From the NCBI GenBank assembly GCA_947472885.1, contig CANJBX010000044.1, forward strand, positions 1 to 32,004: a DNA stretch of 32,004 nucleotides, read 5' to 3'. This stretch comes from Hyphomicrobiaceae bacterium. Its GTDB lineage: Bacteria; Pseudomonadota; Alphaproteobacteria; Rhizobiales; Xanthobacteraceae. Below, piece after piece: positions 24,450-31,891 of the stretch. Each line of letters starts with the position of its first letter. Within the stretch, counting starts at the first letter, position 1. The notes beneath the pieces were generated by a model. It made no database searches. It was not told where the DNA came from and was given only the letters and a program-made list of their open reading frames with translations. The translations under genes were made by a program, and so were the position numbers.

Positions 24450-24483
24450 GGAACTTCACGGAACGAAAACGAGGGAGGACGGA

Positions 24484-24939
24484 ATGAATCGATTTCTGAT
24501 CGCTGCTACCGTACTAGCCACCTCAATCCTGCCGGGTTCGCTCGCTGCTGGCGCAGCTGACCTCGAAGCCAACAAGAAGACCGTCGCCGCGTTCTACGGC
24601 GCGGTGCTGAACAAGAAGGACTACGATCTCGCGGTGACGTTCATCGGCGCTGCCGGCTACAAGCAGCACAACCCGACCGCCAAGGATGGCGTGGAGGGCA
24701 TGAAGGGCTTTATCGGGTTTCTGAAGGACAAGTTCCCGAACAACAAGAGCGAGATCAAGCGCATCATCGCCGAGGGCGATTATGTCGTCGTCCATGTCCA
24801 TGCGGTGCGCGAGCCCGGCACGCGCGGCAACGCCATCATGGATATTTTCCGCCTCGACGATAAGGGCAAGGTGGTCGAACACTGGGACGCCGTGCAGCCG
24901 ATCCCGGAGACCGCGCAGAACGACAACGGGATGTTCTGA
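24484..24939 (+). CDS. Secreted SnoaL-like (NTF2-fold) protein
   Basis: A 151-residue protein with a signal peptide (MNRFLIAATVLATSILPG..., cleavage probably after AAGAA near residue 25). The mature part has the SnoaL/ester-cyclase-like pattern: an N-terminal helix with VAAFYGAVLNKKDYDLA, then YKQHNPTAKDGVEGMKGFI, and a closing MDIFRLDDKGKVVEHWDAVQPIP strand pair. GGGAGGA precedes the ATG, and it is the last gene after the TRAP permeases, so it is probably co-expressed. Its role is unknown. Periplasmic location with a transporter operon suggests ligand binding or processing, which is inference. Confidence 0.85.
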   Translation: MNRFLIAATVLATSILPGSLAAGAADLEANKKTVAAFYGAVLNKKDYDLAVTFIGAAGYKQHNPTAKDGVEGMKGFIGFLKDKFPNNKSEIKRIIAEGDYVVVHVHAVREPGTRGNAIMDIFRLDDKGKVVEHWDAVQPIPETAQNDNGMF

Positions 24940-24949
24940 GGCTGGCTAC

Positions 24950-24971
24950 GGGACGGCGCTCGCGCCGTCCC
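24950..24971 (+). terminator. Terminator hairpin after the TRAP/SnoaL operon
   Basis: Perfect 10-bp stem GGGACGGCGC/GCGCCGTCCC, starting 11 bp after the stop codon. It lies between convergent genes. A second AT-rich palindrome, GTGAAAT-T-ATTTCAC (24976-24990), overlaps the stop codon of the minus-strand gene. Together they can serve both directions. Confidence 0.7.
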
Positions 24972-24981
24972 GATCGTGAAA

Positions 24982-25419
24982 TTATTTCACGTTAATTGTG
25001 TAGCTCTTTGTTTGATGACCACCGCTGGAGGAGAAGACTTCCACGGTGAAGCGATCTGTACCAATAAATCCGCGCTTCGATGCGTAGTGGACCAATGTGC
25101 CGCTCACGCGGCGCTTGTTACAGGCGGCTCTTATATTGGTGGAGTGATAGCCTGGAAAATCCTTGCCCTTGCTCGCATGGGCGCGGCCATGTTCCGGAGT
25201 TTTTGACAGTTTGACGACAAGGTCGCCAATAGCGGTACAGTCCGGGTTCAATTCTCTCCAGAAAGCGACCTTGATTTGCTTGCCCGACAAAGTCGTCTTG
25301 ACGTTGTTGGGCACATGTCCGCCGCTTGGGACCGAAATAATAATCGGCATGTGGAAATGTCGCGCCTCGGCGATAGCCGAAGACAAAAGAATAGCGAGAA
25401 CAGAAATCGCGATACGCAT
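24982..25419 (-). CDS. Small secreted protein of unknown function
   Basis: A 145-residue protein with a signal peptide (MRIAISVLAILLSSAIAEA, cleavage near residue 19). The mature region has two cysteines (PDCTAIG and RAACNKR) that could pair, a GGHVPNNVKTT segment, and a beta-rich end reading GFIGTDRFTVEVFSSSGG...KSYTINVK that resembles an Ig-like or cadherin-like final strand pair. I do not recognise a named family. GGGGCG precedes the ATG. It is the last minus-strand gene before the convergent TRAP operon and is separated from the dioxygenase gene by 154 bp with several hairpins. Its AT content is somewhat higher than its neighbours. Confidence 0.75.
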   Translation of the reverse strand: MRIAISVLAILLSSAIAEARHFHMPIIISVPSGGHVPNNVKTTLSGKQIKVAFWRELNPDCTAIGDLVVKLSKTPEHGRAHASKGKDFPGYHSTNIRAACNKRRVSGTLVHYASKRGFIGTDRFTVEVFSSSGGHQTKSYTINVK

Positions 25420-25460
25420 GCGTCGCCCCCAGCGATAAAAACCAAAGGTGGTCTTGCCAA

Positions 25461-25480
25461 AAGGCCGTCTTGGCGGCCTT
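25461..25480 (-). terminator. Hairpin downstream of the extradiol dioxygenase gene
   Basis: AAGGCCG/CGGCCTT stem with a 6-nt loop. On the minus strand it is followed by TTTTGG within CCTTTTGG. It lies 94 nt after the dioxygenase stop and before the start of the secreted-protein gene, so it may end the dioxygenase transcript. Confidence 0.45.
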
Positions 25481-25518
25481 GGGCGACACTCTAGCGTATA
25501 AGTTGTGGAGCGGTAGGC

Positions 25519-25532
25519 GGCCCTGCAGGGCC
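25519..25532. repeat. Perfect 14-bp palindrome GGCCCTGCAGGGCC
   Basis: A self-complementary 14-mer in the gap between the dioxygenase stop and the secreted-protein gene. It has no loop, so it is more likely a symmetric protein site or chance than a transcript hairpin. Confidence 0.4.
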
Positions 25533-25573
25533 TTCGAACCTATTTGCAACGAGTTGTAAAAGCGCCACAGCGC

Positions 25574-26557
25574 TTACGCTGCGATAATCACATCAGCCTT
25601 GAACAGGGCGTCGCGCACCGGCTGATCGCCGAACGCGGAGCCTTCCTCGAACCATGTGCGCGGCGCGGGCTGGCCCCACAGGGTCTGGCGGCGCGGGTCT
25701 CGCACCGACCAGCGCAGCGGCTCATGGTCGGGGTCCATGGTCTGGTAGTCCGACGCATAGAGTTCGGTGCGGTGGCCGTCCGGATCGCGCACATAAAGGA
25801 AGAATGCGTTGGAAATGCCATGGCGGCCGGGGCCGCGCTCCATGTTGGCGAGGTAGCCGCTGGAGGCCATCACGTCGCACAGGTGAATGATGTTGAGCGG
25901 CGAGGGCACCCAATAGGCGAGGTGGTGCAGGCGAGGTCCCTTGCCGTTGGTGAAGGCAAGGTCGTGGACATTGCCCTTGCGGTGCATCCACGCCGCGATG
26001 ATGCGGCCATCCTTGCCGTCTTCCTCGGTGTATTCCGTCATGCGGAAACCGAGCAGGGCGTAGAAGTCGATGGCGTCCTGCAACTCCGGCGCGAACACGT
26101 TGAAATGGTCGAGCCGCTGCGCATGGACGCCCTTGTAGCGGCCATAGAGTTGCAGCAGGCGTTCGCGCCGCTCCATCCTGAAGTAGAACTCGATCTGCAT
26201 GCCGAACGGATCGGTCACTTGCAGCGTGCGGCCCTGATAGGGCGTCTCGACGAAGGCATTGCGCAGGCCCTTGGCCGTGAAGAACGCCGCCGCCTTGTCG
26301 AGGTCTTCCTCGCTGGCGACCTTGAAGCCAAGCCGTTCGCAGGCCGCGCGTGGCTTCTTCTGGAGCACCAGCGAATGATGCTGCCGCTCTTCCACTGCGC
26401 GCAGGTAGACCGTGTCCCTGGTCTTGTCCTCGACGCAGAGGCCCAGCGTTTCCTCATAGAACGCCAGGCTGCGTTCAAGGTCGGTGACGCCCAGCACGAC
26501 GTGGCTGGTGCGCACGAGGTTGAACGGCGGATCGAAAATATGCTTTGGCAGCGGCAT
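25574..26557 (-). CDS. Type I extradiol dioxygenase, 3,4-dihydroxyphenylacetate 2,3-dioxygenase-like
   Basis: A 327-residue two-domain VOC-fold ring-cleavage dioxygenase. Metal ligands are visible as His151 (DHFNVF), His212 (LHHLAYW) and Glu265 (RTELYASD). The second-sphere residues known for homoprotocatechuate 2,3-dioxygenase are also in place: His198 (NVHDLAF), His246 (GRHGISN) and Tyr255 (FLYVRDP). The spacing of the last five sites matches that enzyme with a constant offset of two. A catechol with an acidic side chain is therefore a likely substrate, cleaved beside the diol. GAGGAA precedes the ATG. No other hpa gene (dehydrogenase, isomerase, HpaH/HpaI) is in the window. Confidence 0.9.
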   Translation of the reverse strand: MPLPKHIFDPPFNLVRTSHVVLGVTDLERSLAFYEETLGLCVEDKTRDTVYLRAVEERQHHSLVLQKKPRAACERLGFKVASEEDLDKAAAFFTAKGLRNAFVETPYQGRTLQVTDPFGMQIEFYFRMERRERLLQLYGRYKGVHAQRLDHFNVFAPELQDAIDFYALLGFRMTEYTEEDGKDGRIIAAWMHRKGNVHDLAFTNGKGPRLHHLAYWVPSPLNIIHLCDVMASSGYLANMERGPGRHGISNAFFLYVRDPDGHRTELYASDYQTMDPDHEPLRWSVRDPRRQTLWGQPAPRTWFEEGSAFGDQPVRDALFKADVIIAA

Positions 26558-26648
26558 GGCGTTCCTCAGCTTGGACTATTTTGTCCAAGCATCCGTATCC
26601 GGCCGGACAAAAGCAAGGCCCTTTGAACTTGGTTTTTACGTCAGGGCC

Positions 26649-26786
26649 GCCTCGTCCTTCGAGGCGCGCACTTCGTGCGCTCCTCAGGATGAGGCGGTGA
26701 GAGAGTTTCGGAGCGGCAACTTGTGAACTAACTCCACCTCACCCTGAGGTGCGAGCGCGCAGCGCGAGCCTCGAAGGGCGAGGTGG
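26649..26786. repeat. Pair of palindromic repeats (CCTC-TCCT...AGGA-GAGG family)
   Basis: Two palindromes face each other. The first runs 26649-26695: outer arms GCCTCGTCCT/AGGATGAGGC with one mismatch, inner stem GCGCAC/GTGCGC. The second runs 26734-26786: outer arms CCACCTCACCCT/AGGGCGAGGTGG with one mismatch, and an inner GCGC-rich loop. They share the arm and GC-core design of the widespread Rhizobiales intergenic palindromes and differ from the elements at 10778 and 17565. They fill the gap between the dioxygenase start and the crotonase stop. Confidence 0.82.
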
Positions 26787-26797
26787 CCAATGAAAGC

Positions 26798-27571
26798 CTA
26801 CTTCCCCTTGAACACCGGCTTGCGCTTTTCGATGAAGGCGCGCTGCGCTTCCTTGGCGTCTTCGGAGTGCGACAGTTCCACCGTTACGGTCTGCTCGTAG
26901 CGATAGGCATCTCGCACGGGCATTTCCTCGATGGTGTTGAGGGTGCGCTTGACATGGCGCACGGCAAACGGACTTTTTGCGGCAATGTCGCGGGCCAGTT
27001 CCATCGCCGTATCCATCAGCTTGTCGCGCGGCACGCAGGCTTCAATCGCGCCGAGCCGGTAGAACTCCGCCGCCGGGACGCGCTTGCCGGTGAAATACAT
27101 CGCGCGCGCCTTGGAGCGGCCGAAATGCTCCATCAGGAAGCCCGCGCCACCGGCCAGTCCGACGTTGATTTCCGGCATGGCGAAATAGGCATTCTCCGAC
27201 GCGATCACGATGTCGCAGGCCAGCGCCAGCGCGCAGCCGGCGCCAAGTGCGGGGCCGTTGACTGCCGCGATCACCGGGCGTGCACAGTCGCGCGCCGCGT
27301 AGAAGAATTCGCGCACCACACGGTTGTTGCGGGTGTAGTCGCCCGGCTCCTTGATCATATCGACGCGTTCCTTGATGTCCGCGCCGGCGGAGAACATGTC
27401 GCCCTTGCCGGTCAGGATCACCACGCGCACGTCTTCGCGGTCGCCGAGCATATCGAACAGCCGGATGAATTCCTCGCGGCTCTTGATGTTCTGTGCGTTG
27501 ACGGGCGCACGATCGAACACGACGGTCGCTATTCCGTCCGCGACGTCGAGACGGAAATTTTCAAGCTCCAT
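26798..27571 (-). CDS. Enoyl-CoA hydratase/isomerase family protein (crotonase fold)
   Basis: A 257-residue crotonase. The oxyanion hole is formed around AGADIKERV (62-70) and GPALGAGCALALACD (106-120). The position of the first catalytic glutamate of enoyl-CoA hydratase (rat Glu144) is Ala114, while the second (Glu164) is kept as Glu134 in MPEINVGLAGGAG. A one-glutamate active site is more usual in isomerases, decarboxylases or lyases of this fold than in true hydratases. It is followed, 22 bp upstream in the genome, by a Bug-family binding protein gene on the same strand. A CoA-linked substrate is expected, but its identity is unknown. Confidence 0.88.
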   Translation of the reverse strand: MELENFRLDVADGIATVVFDRAPVNAQNIKSREEFIRLFDMLGDREDVRVVILTGKGDMFSAGADIKERVDMIKEPGDYTRNNRVVREFFYAARDCARPVIAAVNGPALGAGCALALACDIVIASENAYFAMPEINVGLAGGAGFLMEHFGRSKARAMYFTGKRVPAAEFYRLGAIEACVPRDKLMDTAMELARDIAAKSPFAVRHVKRTLNTIEEMPVRDAYRYEQTVTVELSHSEDAKEAQRAFIEKRKPVFKGK

Positions 27572-27593
27572 GACAATCCTCTTTATTATTTGG

Positions 27594-28568
27594 TTACTCG
27601 GCCTTGATGTTGGCGCTCTTGATGAGGTCGCTCATGCGCTTGGCATCGTCACTCAGATACGCCATGAAATCCTTGGGCCCCAGGTAGAAAGTTTCGACGC
27701 CCTGTGCGGCCAGCTTGGCCTTGATGTCCGGCGCATTGACCGACTTCTGGAATGCTGCCGCCAGCCGGTCCACAATCGCCTGAGGGGTGCCGGCAGGCGC
27801 GGCGATGCCGTACCAGGTCACGACATTGAAGCCCTTGAGGCCCAGTTCATCGAGTGACGGGACATCGGGCAATTGCGCAGCGCGCTTGATCGAGGCGACG
27901 CCGAGCGCGCGCAACGAACCTGACTTGATGTGTTCGAGGAGCGGCGGCATGTTGAGAATGCCGAGGTCGATCTGGCCGGCGAGCATATCGACGGTCGCAG
28001 GCGCTGCGCCGCGATAGGGCACATGGTTGAGCTTGGCGCCGGTCATCTGCTGGAACAGTTCGCTGGCAAGATGCGGCTGACTGCCGTTGCCGACCGAGGC
28101 GTAGGTCAGCTTGCCCGGGTCCTTCTTCGCCAGTTCGACCAGTTCCGGCACGCTTTTCGCCGCCAGGCCCTGACGCACCACCAGCACGTTATTGACGCTG
28201 GCGATCATGCAGATGAAGGCGAAGTCCTTGATGCCGTCGTAGTTCACTTTGGCCAGCAGCGGCGTGACGATGTGCGACGAGGCGTTGGCCAGCAGGAGCG
28301 TGTAGCCGTCCTTCTGTGCGGTCGCGACGGTCGAGGCCGCGATGGCGGTCGCGCCGCCGGCCTTGTTGAGCAGGACGATTTGCTGACCGAGATCGGCGGC
28401 CATGGGCTCGATGATGGTGCGCGCCAGCACGTCGGCGGGGCCGCCGGCGGCGTAGGGATTGACCAGCGTGATCGGTCCGGTGGGGTAATTCTGCGCCAGC
28501 ACGGGAGCGGCAAACGTGCCCGCCGTGAGCGCGGCTGCGAGGGCTATGGCGGCCTTCGAAATTTTCAT
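27594..28568 (-). CDS. Tripartite tricarboxylate transporter (Bug/TctC) substrate-binding protein
   Basis: A 324-residue periplasmic protein with a signal peptide (MKISKAAIALAAALTAGTFAAPVLA, cleavage after VLA at residue 25). Family motifs include ITLVNPYAAGGPADVLAR, NKAGGATAIAAS, YASVGNGSQPHLASELF and the HVPYRGAAPATVDMLAGQID segment. Start 28568 is chosen because GTGAGGA precedes it and the signal peptide starts there; the frame is open upstream to 28637. No tctA or tctB permease gene is in the window, so it is an orphan binding protein, as is common for this family. It lies upstream of the crotonase gene in one minus-strand unit. Confidence 0.92.
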   Translation of the reverse strand: MKISKAAIALAAALTAGTFAAPVLAQNYPTGPITLVNPYAAGGPADVLARTIIEPMAADLGQQIVLLNKAGGATAIAASTVATAQKDGYTLLLANASSHIVTPLLAKVNYDGIKDFAFICMIASVNNVLVVRQGLAAKSVPELVELAKKDPGKLTYASVGNGSQPHLASELFQQMTGAKLNHVPYRGAAPATVDMLAGQIDLGILNMPPLLEHIKSGSLRALGVASIKRAAQLPDVPSLDELGLKGFNVVTWYGIAAPAGTPQAIVDRLAAAFQKSVNAPDIKAKLAAQGVETFYLGPKDFMAYLSDDAKRMSDLIKSANIKAE

Positions 28569-28607
28569 GTCTGTCCTCACCTGATTGCCGGCGTGTTTGG
28601 CCGCCGA

Positions 28608-28641
28608 TTTCATGCACAAGTGTAGCGTCTGGCGCATGAAA
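28608..28641. promoter_or_regulatory. Inverted repeat TTTCATGC-N18-GCATGAAA in a divergent promoter region
   Basis: A perfect 8-bp inverted repeat with 18 nt between the arms (arm centres 26 bp apart), in the 125-bp gap between the divergent Bug-protein and glutathione transferase starts. Its size suits a dimeric regulator spanning two or more helical turns. No regulator gene is adjacent. Confidence 0.4.
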
Positions 28642-28693
28642 ATCCTAGTATCGCGGCCGCCACCTCCCGCACAGCTCCTTTTCGGAAACGCTC

Positions 28694-29320
28694 ATGAAAC
28701 TGCACTGGTCGCCCCGCTCGCCTTTTGTCCGCAAGGTCATGATCGCTGCCCACGAAATGGGCCTGGACAGCCGGTTCGATAAAATTCGTTCGGTCGCAAT
28801 GTCGACCCAGCCGCATGTCGAACTGATGAAGGACAATCCGCTGTCGAAAATCCCGGCCATGGTGCTGGACGACGGCACGCCGATGTTCGATTCCCGCGTG
28901 ATCTGTGAGTATCTCGACACGCTGCACGGTGGGCACACGTTGTTTCCCGCATCCGGCCCGGAACGTTTCACGGCATTGCGCCGGCAGGCGCTGGGCGATG
29001 GCATGCTGGATCTGTTGATCCTGTGGCGCGGCGAGCGTGAACGTGAACATCCCTCCCAGGTGATGATCGCGAGTTTCACGGCGCGCAAAGATGCCTCGCT
29101 TGCGGTGCTGGAGCGCGAAGCGGATGCGATTGCGGCTTCGCCGTTCTCCATCGGACATATTGCCGTTGGCTGCGCGCTGGGTTACCTCGATTTCCGGTTT
29201 GCCATGCACCCATGGCGTGAAGACCATCCGAAGATCGCGGCCTGGCATGCGACGTTCAATGCGCGGCCGTCGGTAAAGGCCAATGCGGTGGTCGACGACT
29301 CGCAAACTGTAAAGCAGTAA
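28694..29320 (+). CDS. Glutathione S-transferase family protein
   Basis: A 208-residue cytosolic GST. The N-terminal thioredoxin-like domain starts MKLHWSPRSPFVRKV, in which Ser6 or Ser9 could activate glutathione. The cis-proline segment KIPAMVLDDG and the glutathione-contact motif FDSRVICEYLD (65-75) follow. The all-helical C-terminal domain carries SIGHIAVGCALGYLDFRF, the N-capping box region of GSTs. GGAAAC is a modest ribosome binding site. It is followed after 34 bp by a carboxymuconolactone-decarboxylase-like gene, with which it may detoxify or process ring-fission or epoxide products (inference). Confidence 0.9.
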   Translation: MKLHWSPRSPFVRKVMIAAHEMGLDSRFDKIRSVAMSTQPHVELMKDNPLSKIPAMVLDDGTPMFDSRVICEYLDTLHGGHTLFPASGPERFTALRRQALGDGMLDLLILWRGEREREHPSQVMIASFTARKDASLAVLEREADAIAASPFSIGHIAVGCALGYLDFRFAMHPWREDHPKIAAWHATFNARPSVKANAVVDDSQTVKQ

Positions 29321-29354
29321 CTAAAGACACGATCCGAAAAGTCCGGGGAGCAAG

Positions 29355-29903
29355 ATGCCGCGTATTCCGCTGCCGTCGCCTGAAGAAATGAACCCCGAAC
29401 AGCGGCGTGTCTATGACGCCATCGTGACCGGGCCACGCGGACGGCTGGTCGGCCCGCTACGCGCGATCCTGCACCGGGCGGAACTGGCGGACAAATGGCA
29501 GCAGTTCGGCGAGTTGCTGCGTTATCGCACCTCGCTGAGCCCGAAGCTCTCGGAATTGGCGATTCTTGTGACCGCGCGCCACACCCGCAGCAGTCTTGAA
29601 TGGCATATTCACGAACAGATGGCGCTCAAGGCTGAACTACCGGCCAGCATCATCGCGGATATCTTCGCGCAGCGCCGCCCGGTGGGTGCCGATGACGACA
29701 TGCTGGCAATCTACGACTACGCGCATGAACTTACCGAGGGCAACACCGTGAGCGACGCGACACACAAGCGCGTCACCGGGCGGTTCGGTGTGGTCGGCGT
29801 GGTCGAACTGACGGCGCTGGTCGGCTATTACACGATGGTGGCGATGACGCTCAACGCGCACCAGATCCCGCTGCCGGAAGGCGCGGAGCCGGTTTTCAAA
29901 TAG
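29355..29903 (+). CDS. Carboxymuconolactone decarboxylase family protein
   Basis: A 182-residue all-helical protein of the CMD/AhpD superfamily. The core reads LSPKLSELAILVTARHTRSSLEWHIHEQMAL (about 62-92), with the conserved Glu and His of this family. The CxxC of AhpD-type peroxidases is absent, so thiol peroxidase chemistry is unlikely. The second helical hairpin ends with VVELTALVGYYTMVAMTLNAH. GGGGAG precedes the ATG. It is probably co-transcribed with the GST. A decarboxylase role in aromatic degradation is suggested by family and context only. Confidence 0.87.
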   Translation: MPRIPLPSPEEMNPEQRRVYDAIVTGPRGRLVGPLRAILHRAELADKWQQFGELLRYRTSLSPKLSELAILVTARHTRSSLEWHIHEQMALKAELPASIIADIFAQRRPVGADDDMLAIYDYAHELTEGNTVSDATHKRVTGRFGVVGVVELTALVGYYTMVAMTLNAHQIPLPEGAEPVFK

Positions 29904-29909
29904 CGCGCG

Positions 29910-30587
29910 TTACGTCTCCGACCACTGCCGCAGCAGGTTATGATAGATCGACGTCAGCTGCACAGTCGACGGATGATCCGGATGATCCTGCGCCAGCTTC
30001 ATGATCGACATGTCGAGGTCGAACATCAGCGCGCGTTTTTCGTTGTCGCGAATGAGGCTCTGCGTCCAGAAGAATGACGCGATGTGCGAGCCGCGCGTGA
30101 TGGGCGTGACGTGATGCAAGCTGGTGCCGGGATAGACGATCATGTCGCCGGCAGGCAGCTTTACGGCATGACTGCCAAAGGTATCCTCGATCACCAGCTC
30201 ACCGCCATCGTAATCTTCCGGCGCTGAAATGAACAGCGTCGCGGATACGTCGGTGCGAATGCGGATGCCGCTGAAGTGCTCGCGGATGGCGTTGTCCACA
30301 TGCGAGCCGAACACCATGCCGGCGTCGTAGCGATTGAACAGCGGCGGCAAAACCTGCTGCGGCAGCACGGCGGAGACGAACAGCTGATTGGGCGCCAGCG
30401 CCTTGCGCACCATGTCGCCAAGCTCCTGGGTTTCCGCGGAACGTTCAGGAAGCTGGAGATTGAATTTTACTTTGCGCGACTGATGTCCGGCCGTCGAGTC
30501 GCCATCGACCCATGCGGCTTTTTCCATCACGTCGCGACAGCGTGCGACCTGTTCGGGCGTCAGCACGTTGGGAATGTGGAGCATCAT
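29910..30587 (-). CDS. PKHD-type Fe(II)/2-oxoglutarate hydroxylase, PiuC/YbiX-like
   Basis: A 225-residue 2-oxoglutarate dioxygenase. Iron ligands are His96 and Asp98 (GSHVDNA) and His158 (SLHHVTP). The usual 2-oxoglutarate-binding arginine ten residues after the last His falls on His168 ([11 protein letters not shown]), where related proteins carry Arg; Arg165 is nearby. The family is typically encoded beside catecholate siderophore TonB receptors (piuA/fiu), and here the next gene upstream on the same strand is the remains of such a receptor, with a terminator between them. The start is one of two adjacent ATGs; the ribosome binding site is weak. Confidence 0.88.
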   Translation of the reverse strand: MMLHIPNVLTPEQVARCRDVMEKAAWVDGDSTAGHQSRKVKFNLQLPERSAETQELGDMVRKALAPNQLFVSAVLPQQVLPPLFNRYDAGMVFGSHVDNAIREHFSGIRIRTDVSATLFISAPEDYDGGELVIEDTFGSHAVKLPAGDMIVYPGTSLHHVTPITRGSHIASFFWTQSLIRDNEKRALMFDLDMSIMKLAQDHPDHPSTVQLTSIYHNLLRQWSET

Positions 30588-30625
30588 CGGCGTTCACTCT
30601 TTCAACAAACTCGCGGATAAGAAAA

Positions 30626-30654
30626 TTCCGGCCCAGCTGGAAGCTGGACCGGAA
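30626..30654 (-). terminator. Terminator downstream of the TonB receptor gene
   Basis: A 13-bp stem TTCCGGCCCAGCT/AGCTGGACCGGAA (one G-T pair) with a 3-nt loop. On the minus strand it is followed by TTTTC. It lies 60 bp after the receptor stop and just upstream of the PiuC-like gene. A second palindrome, CCGGCTT-T-AAGCCGG, lies at 30678-30692. Confidence 0.75.
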
Positions 30655-30713
30655 TAGCCGCTTTTCAACGGACTGTTCCGGCTTAAAGCCGGGACCGTAA
30701 ATATGCGGCAGGT

Positions 30714-31855
30714 TTACCAGGTGTAGCGGTAGGTCGTTGCAAAGGTGCGGCTCGGACCCGGCACAAACCAGTTCGAGTAGGCTGAAGCCGCGTAGAACGC
30801 GTCGGTCAGGTTATAGATGTTGAACTGTACGTGGATTTCGCGGTCAGCTTGTAGGCCGCCATGGCGTCGTAACGCCAGTAGGCCGGGACAACCGCGGTGT
30901 TCGGCAGATCGCCGTAGGATGAGCCGGTGAAGAACGCGCCGCCGCCGATCTGCCACTTTGGATCGATGTCATAGGTGGTCCATAGTGAGAACGAATTGTC
31001 CGGCGTGATAAACGGGACGTTGTTGATCTGACCTGGGAGTGTGGTCTTCGTAATGCGCGCATGCACGTAGGTGTAGCTCGCAATGATCTGCCACTTATCG
31101 GTGAGCTTGCCGGTGGCGCTGGCTTCGAATCCTGGCGCTTCGACGCTGCCGATGAGATTTGCAACGTTCGTGATCGGATCTGTGACGCGCAGATTCGTCT
31201 TTTCAGTCTTGAACACCGCAGCCGCGAGGCTGAGTCGCTTGTCCATGATATCGGCCTTCACACCGATTTCCGTTGTTTCATTCTTTTCCGGTGGCAGATT
31301 GAATTGGCTGAGCGCTGTCGCCGGTGTGGCAACGCTGACAGTTAGCTGTTCGGCGCTTGGATTAAACGAGGTGCCGCGCATGATGTAGATGCTGGAGTTT
31401 TCGGTTGGGTGGAAAACCGCGCCGACGCGCCAGCTAAACAGGTTGTCGGTGCGTGCAAGGCTTTGCAGGTTCGCAGTAGCAATCGGAGCATCCTGCTGAA
31501 AGCGGAACTGTTCGTAACGCGCACCACCGAGCACCTCAAAGTACTTATTGATTTTCACCTGATCGGCCAGGAACACGCCGGCGGTGGTGGCACCGGCGTT
31601 CGTTAGCTGGCTGGCGGTTGGTGCCAGAGGGGCGCCGGGCGCACGATAAGGGTCGGGGTTGAGGAAATTGGTTGCACCCTGGCCAGCGAAGGCGTTGCGG
31701 GTGAAATCGCGATTTTCCTGCGTGAAGTCGACGCCGCTGGCAAGCGTGTGTTCAAAGGCGCCGGTGTTGAATTTGGCTAGCAGATCGGTCTGGTTGGTTA
31801 GCAAGGTGTTGTGTGCGGCGATCTGCGCGCGGTTTGGCGTCCAGTTGGCGTTCAG
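30714..31855 (-). pseudogene. TonB-dependent siderophore receptor, 5'-truncated and frameshifted
   Basis: About 380 codons of the C-terminal beta-barrel of a catecholate-type receptor. Recognisable parts are LLTNQTDLLAKFNTGAFEHT, VKINKYFEVLGGARYEQF, SFNPSAEQLTVS, the NETTEIGVKADIMD strand, YWRYDAMAAYKLT and the closing NIYNLTDAFYAASAYSNWF ending in the C-terminal aromatic YRYTW. The frame reading from the 5' side stops at 30806, while the C-terminus continues in another frame to 30714, so one base is missing near 30825-30840 (the barrel strand should read approximately KLTAKSTVQFNIYNLTD). The signal peptide, TonB box and plug are missing because the sequence changes to transposase-like DNA near 31858. 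The frameshift could be an assembly error; the 5' loss is not. Confidence 0.85.
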
Positions 31856-31857
31856 GG

Positions 31858-31891
31858 AGCTATCGCCTAAAGTTGGTGACGGCCTGATCTT
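31858..31891 (-). mobile_element. Putative insertion-sequence terminus abutting the TonB receptor
   Basis: Between the receptor fragment and the transposase-like stop codon lies GAGCTATCGCCTAAAGTTGGTGACGG-like sequence (31857-31882). Its start looks to me like the ends of IS256-type elements, but this is from memory and the opposite end is outside the window. Receptor homology ends at its edge. Confidence 0.35.
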
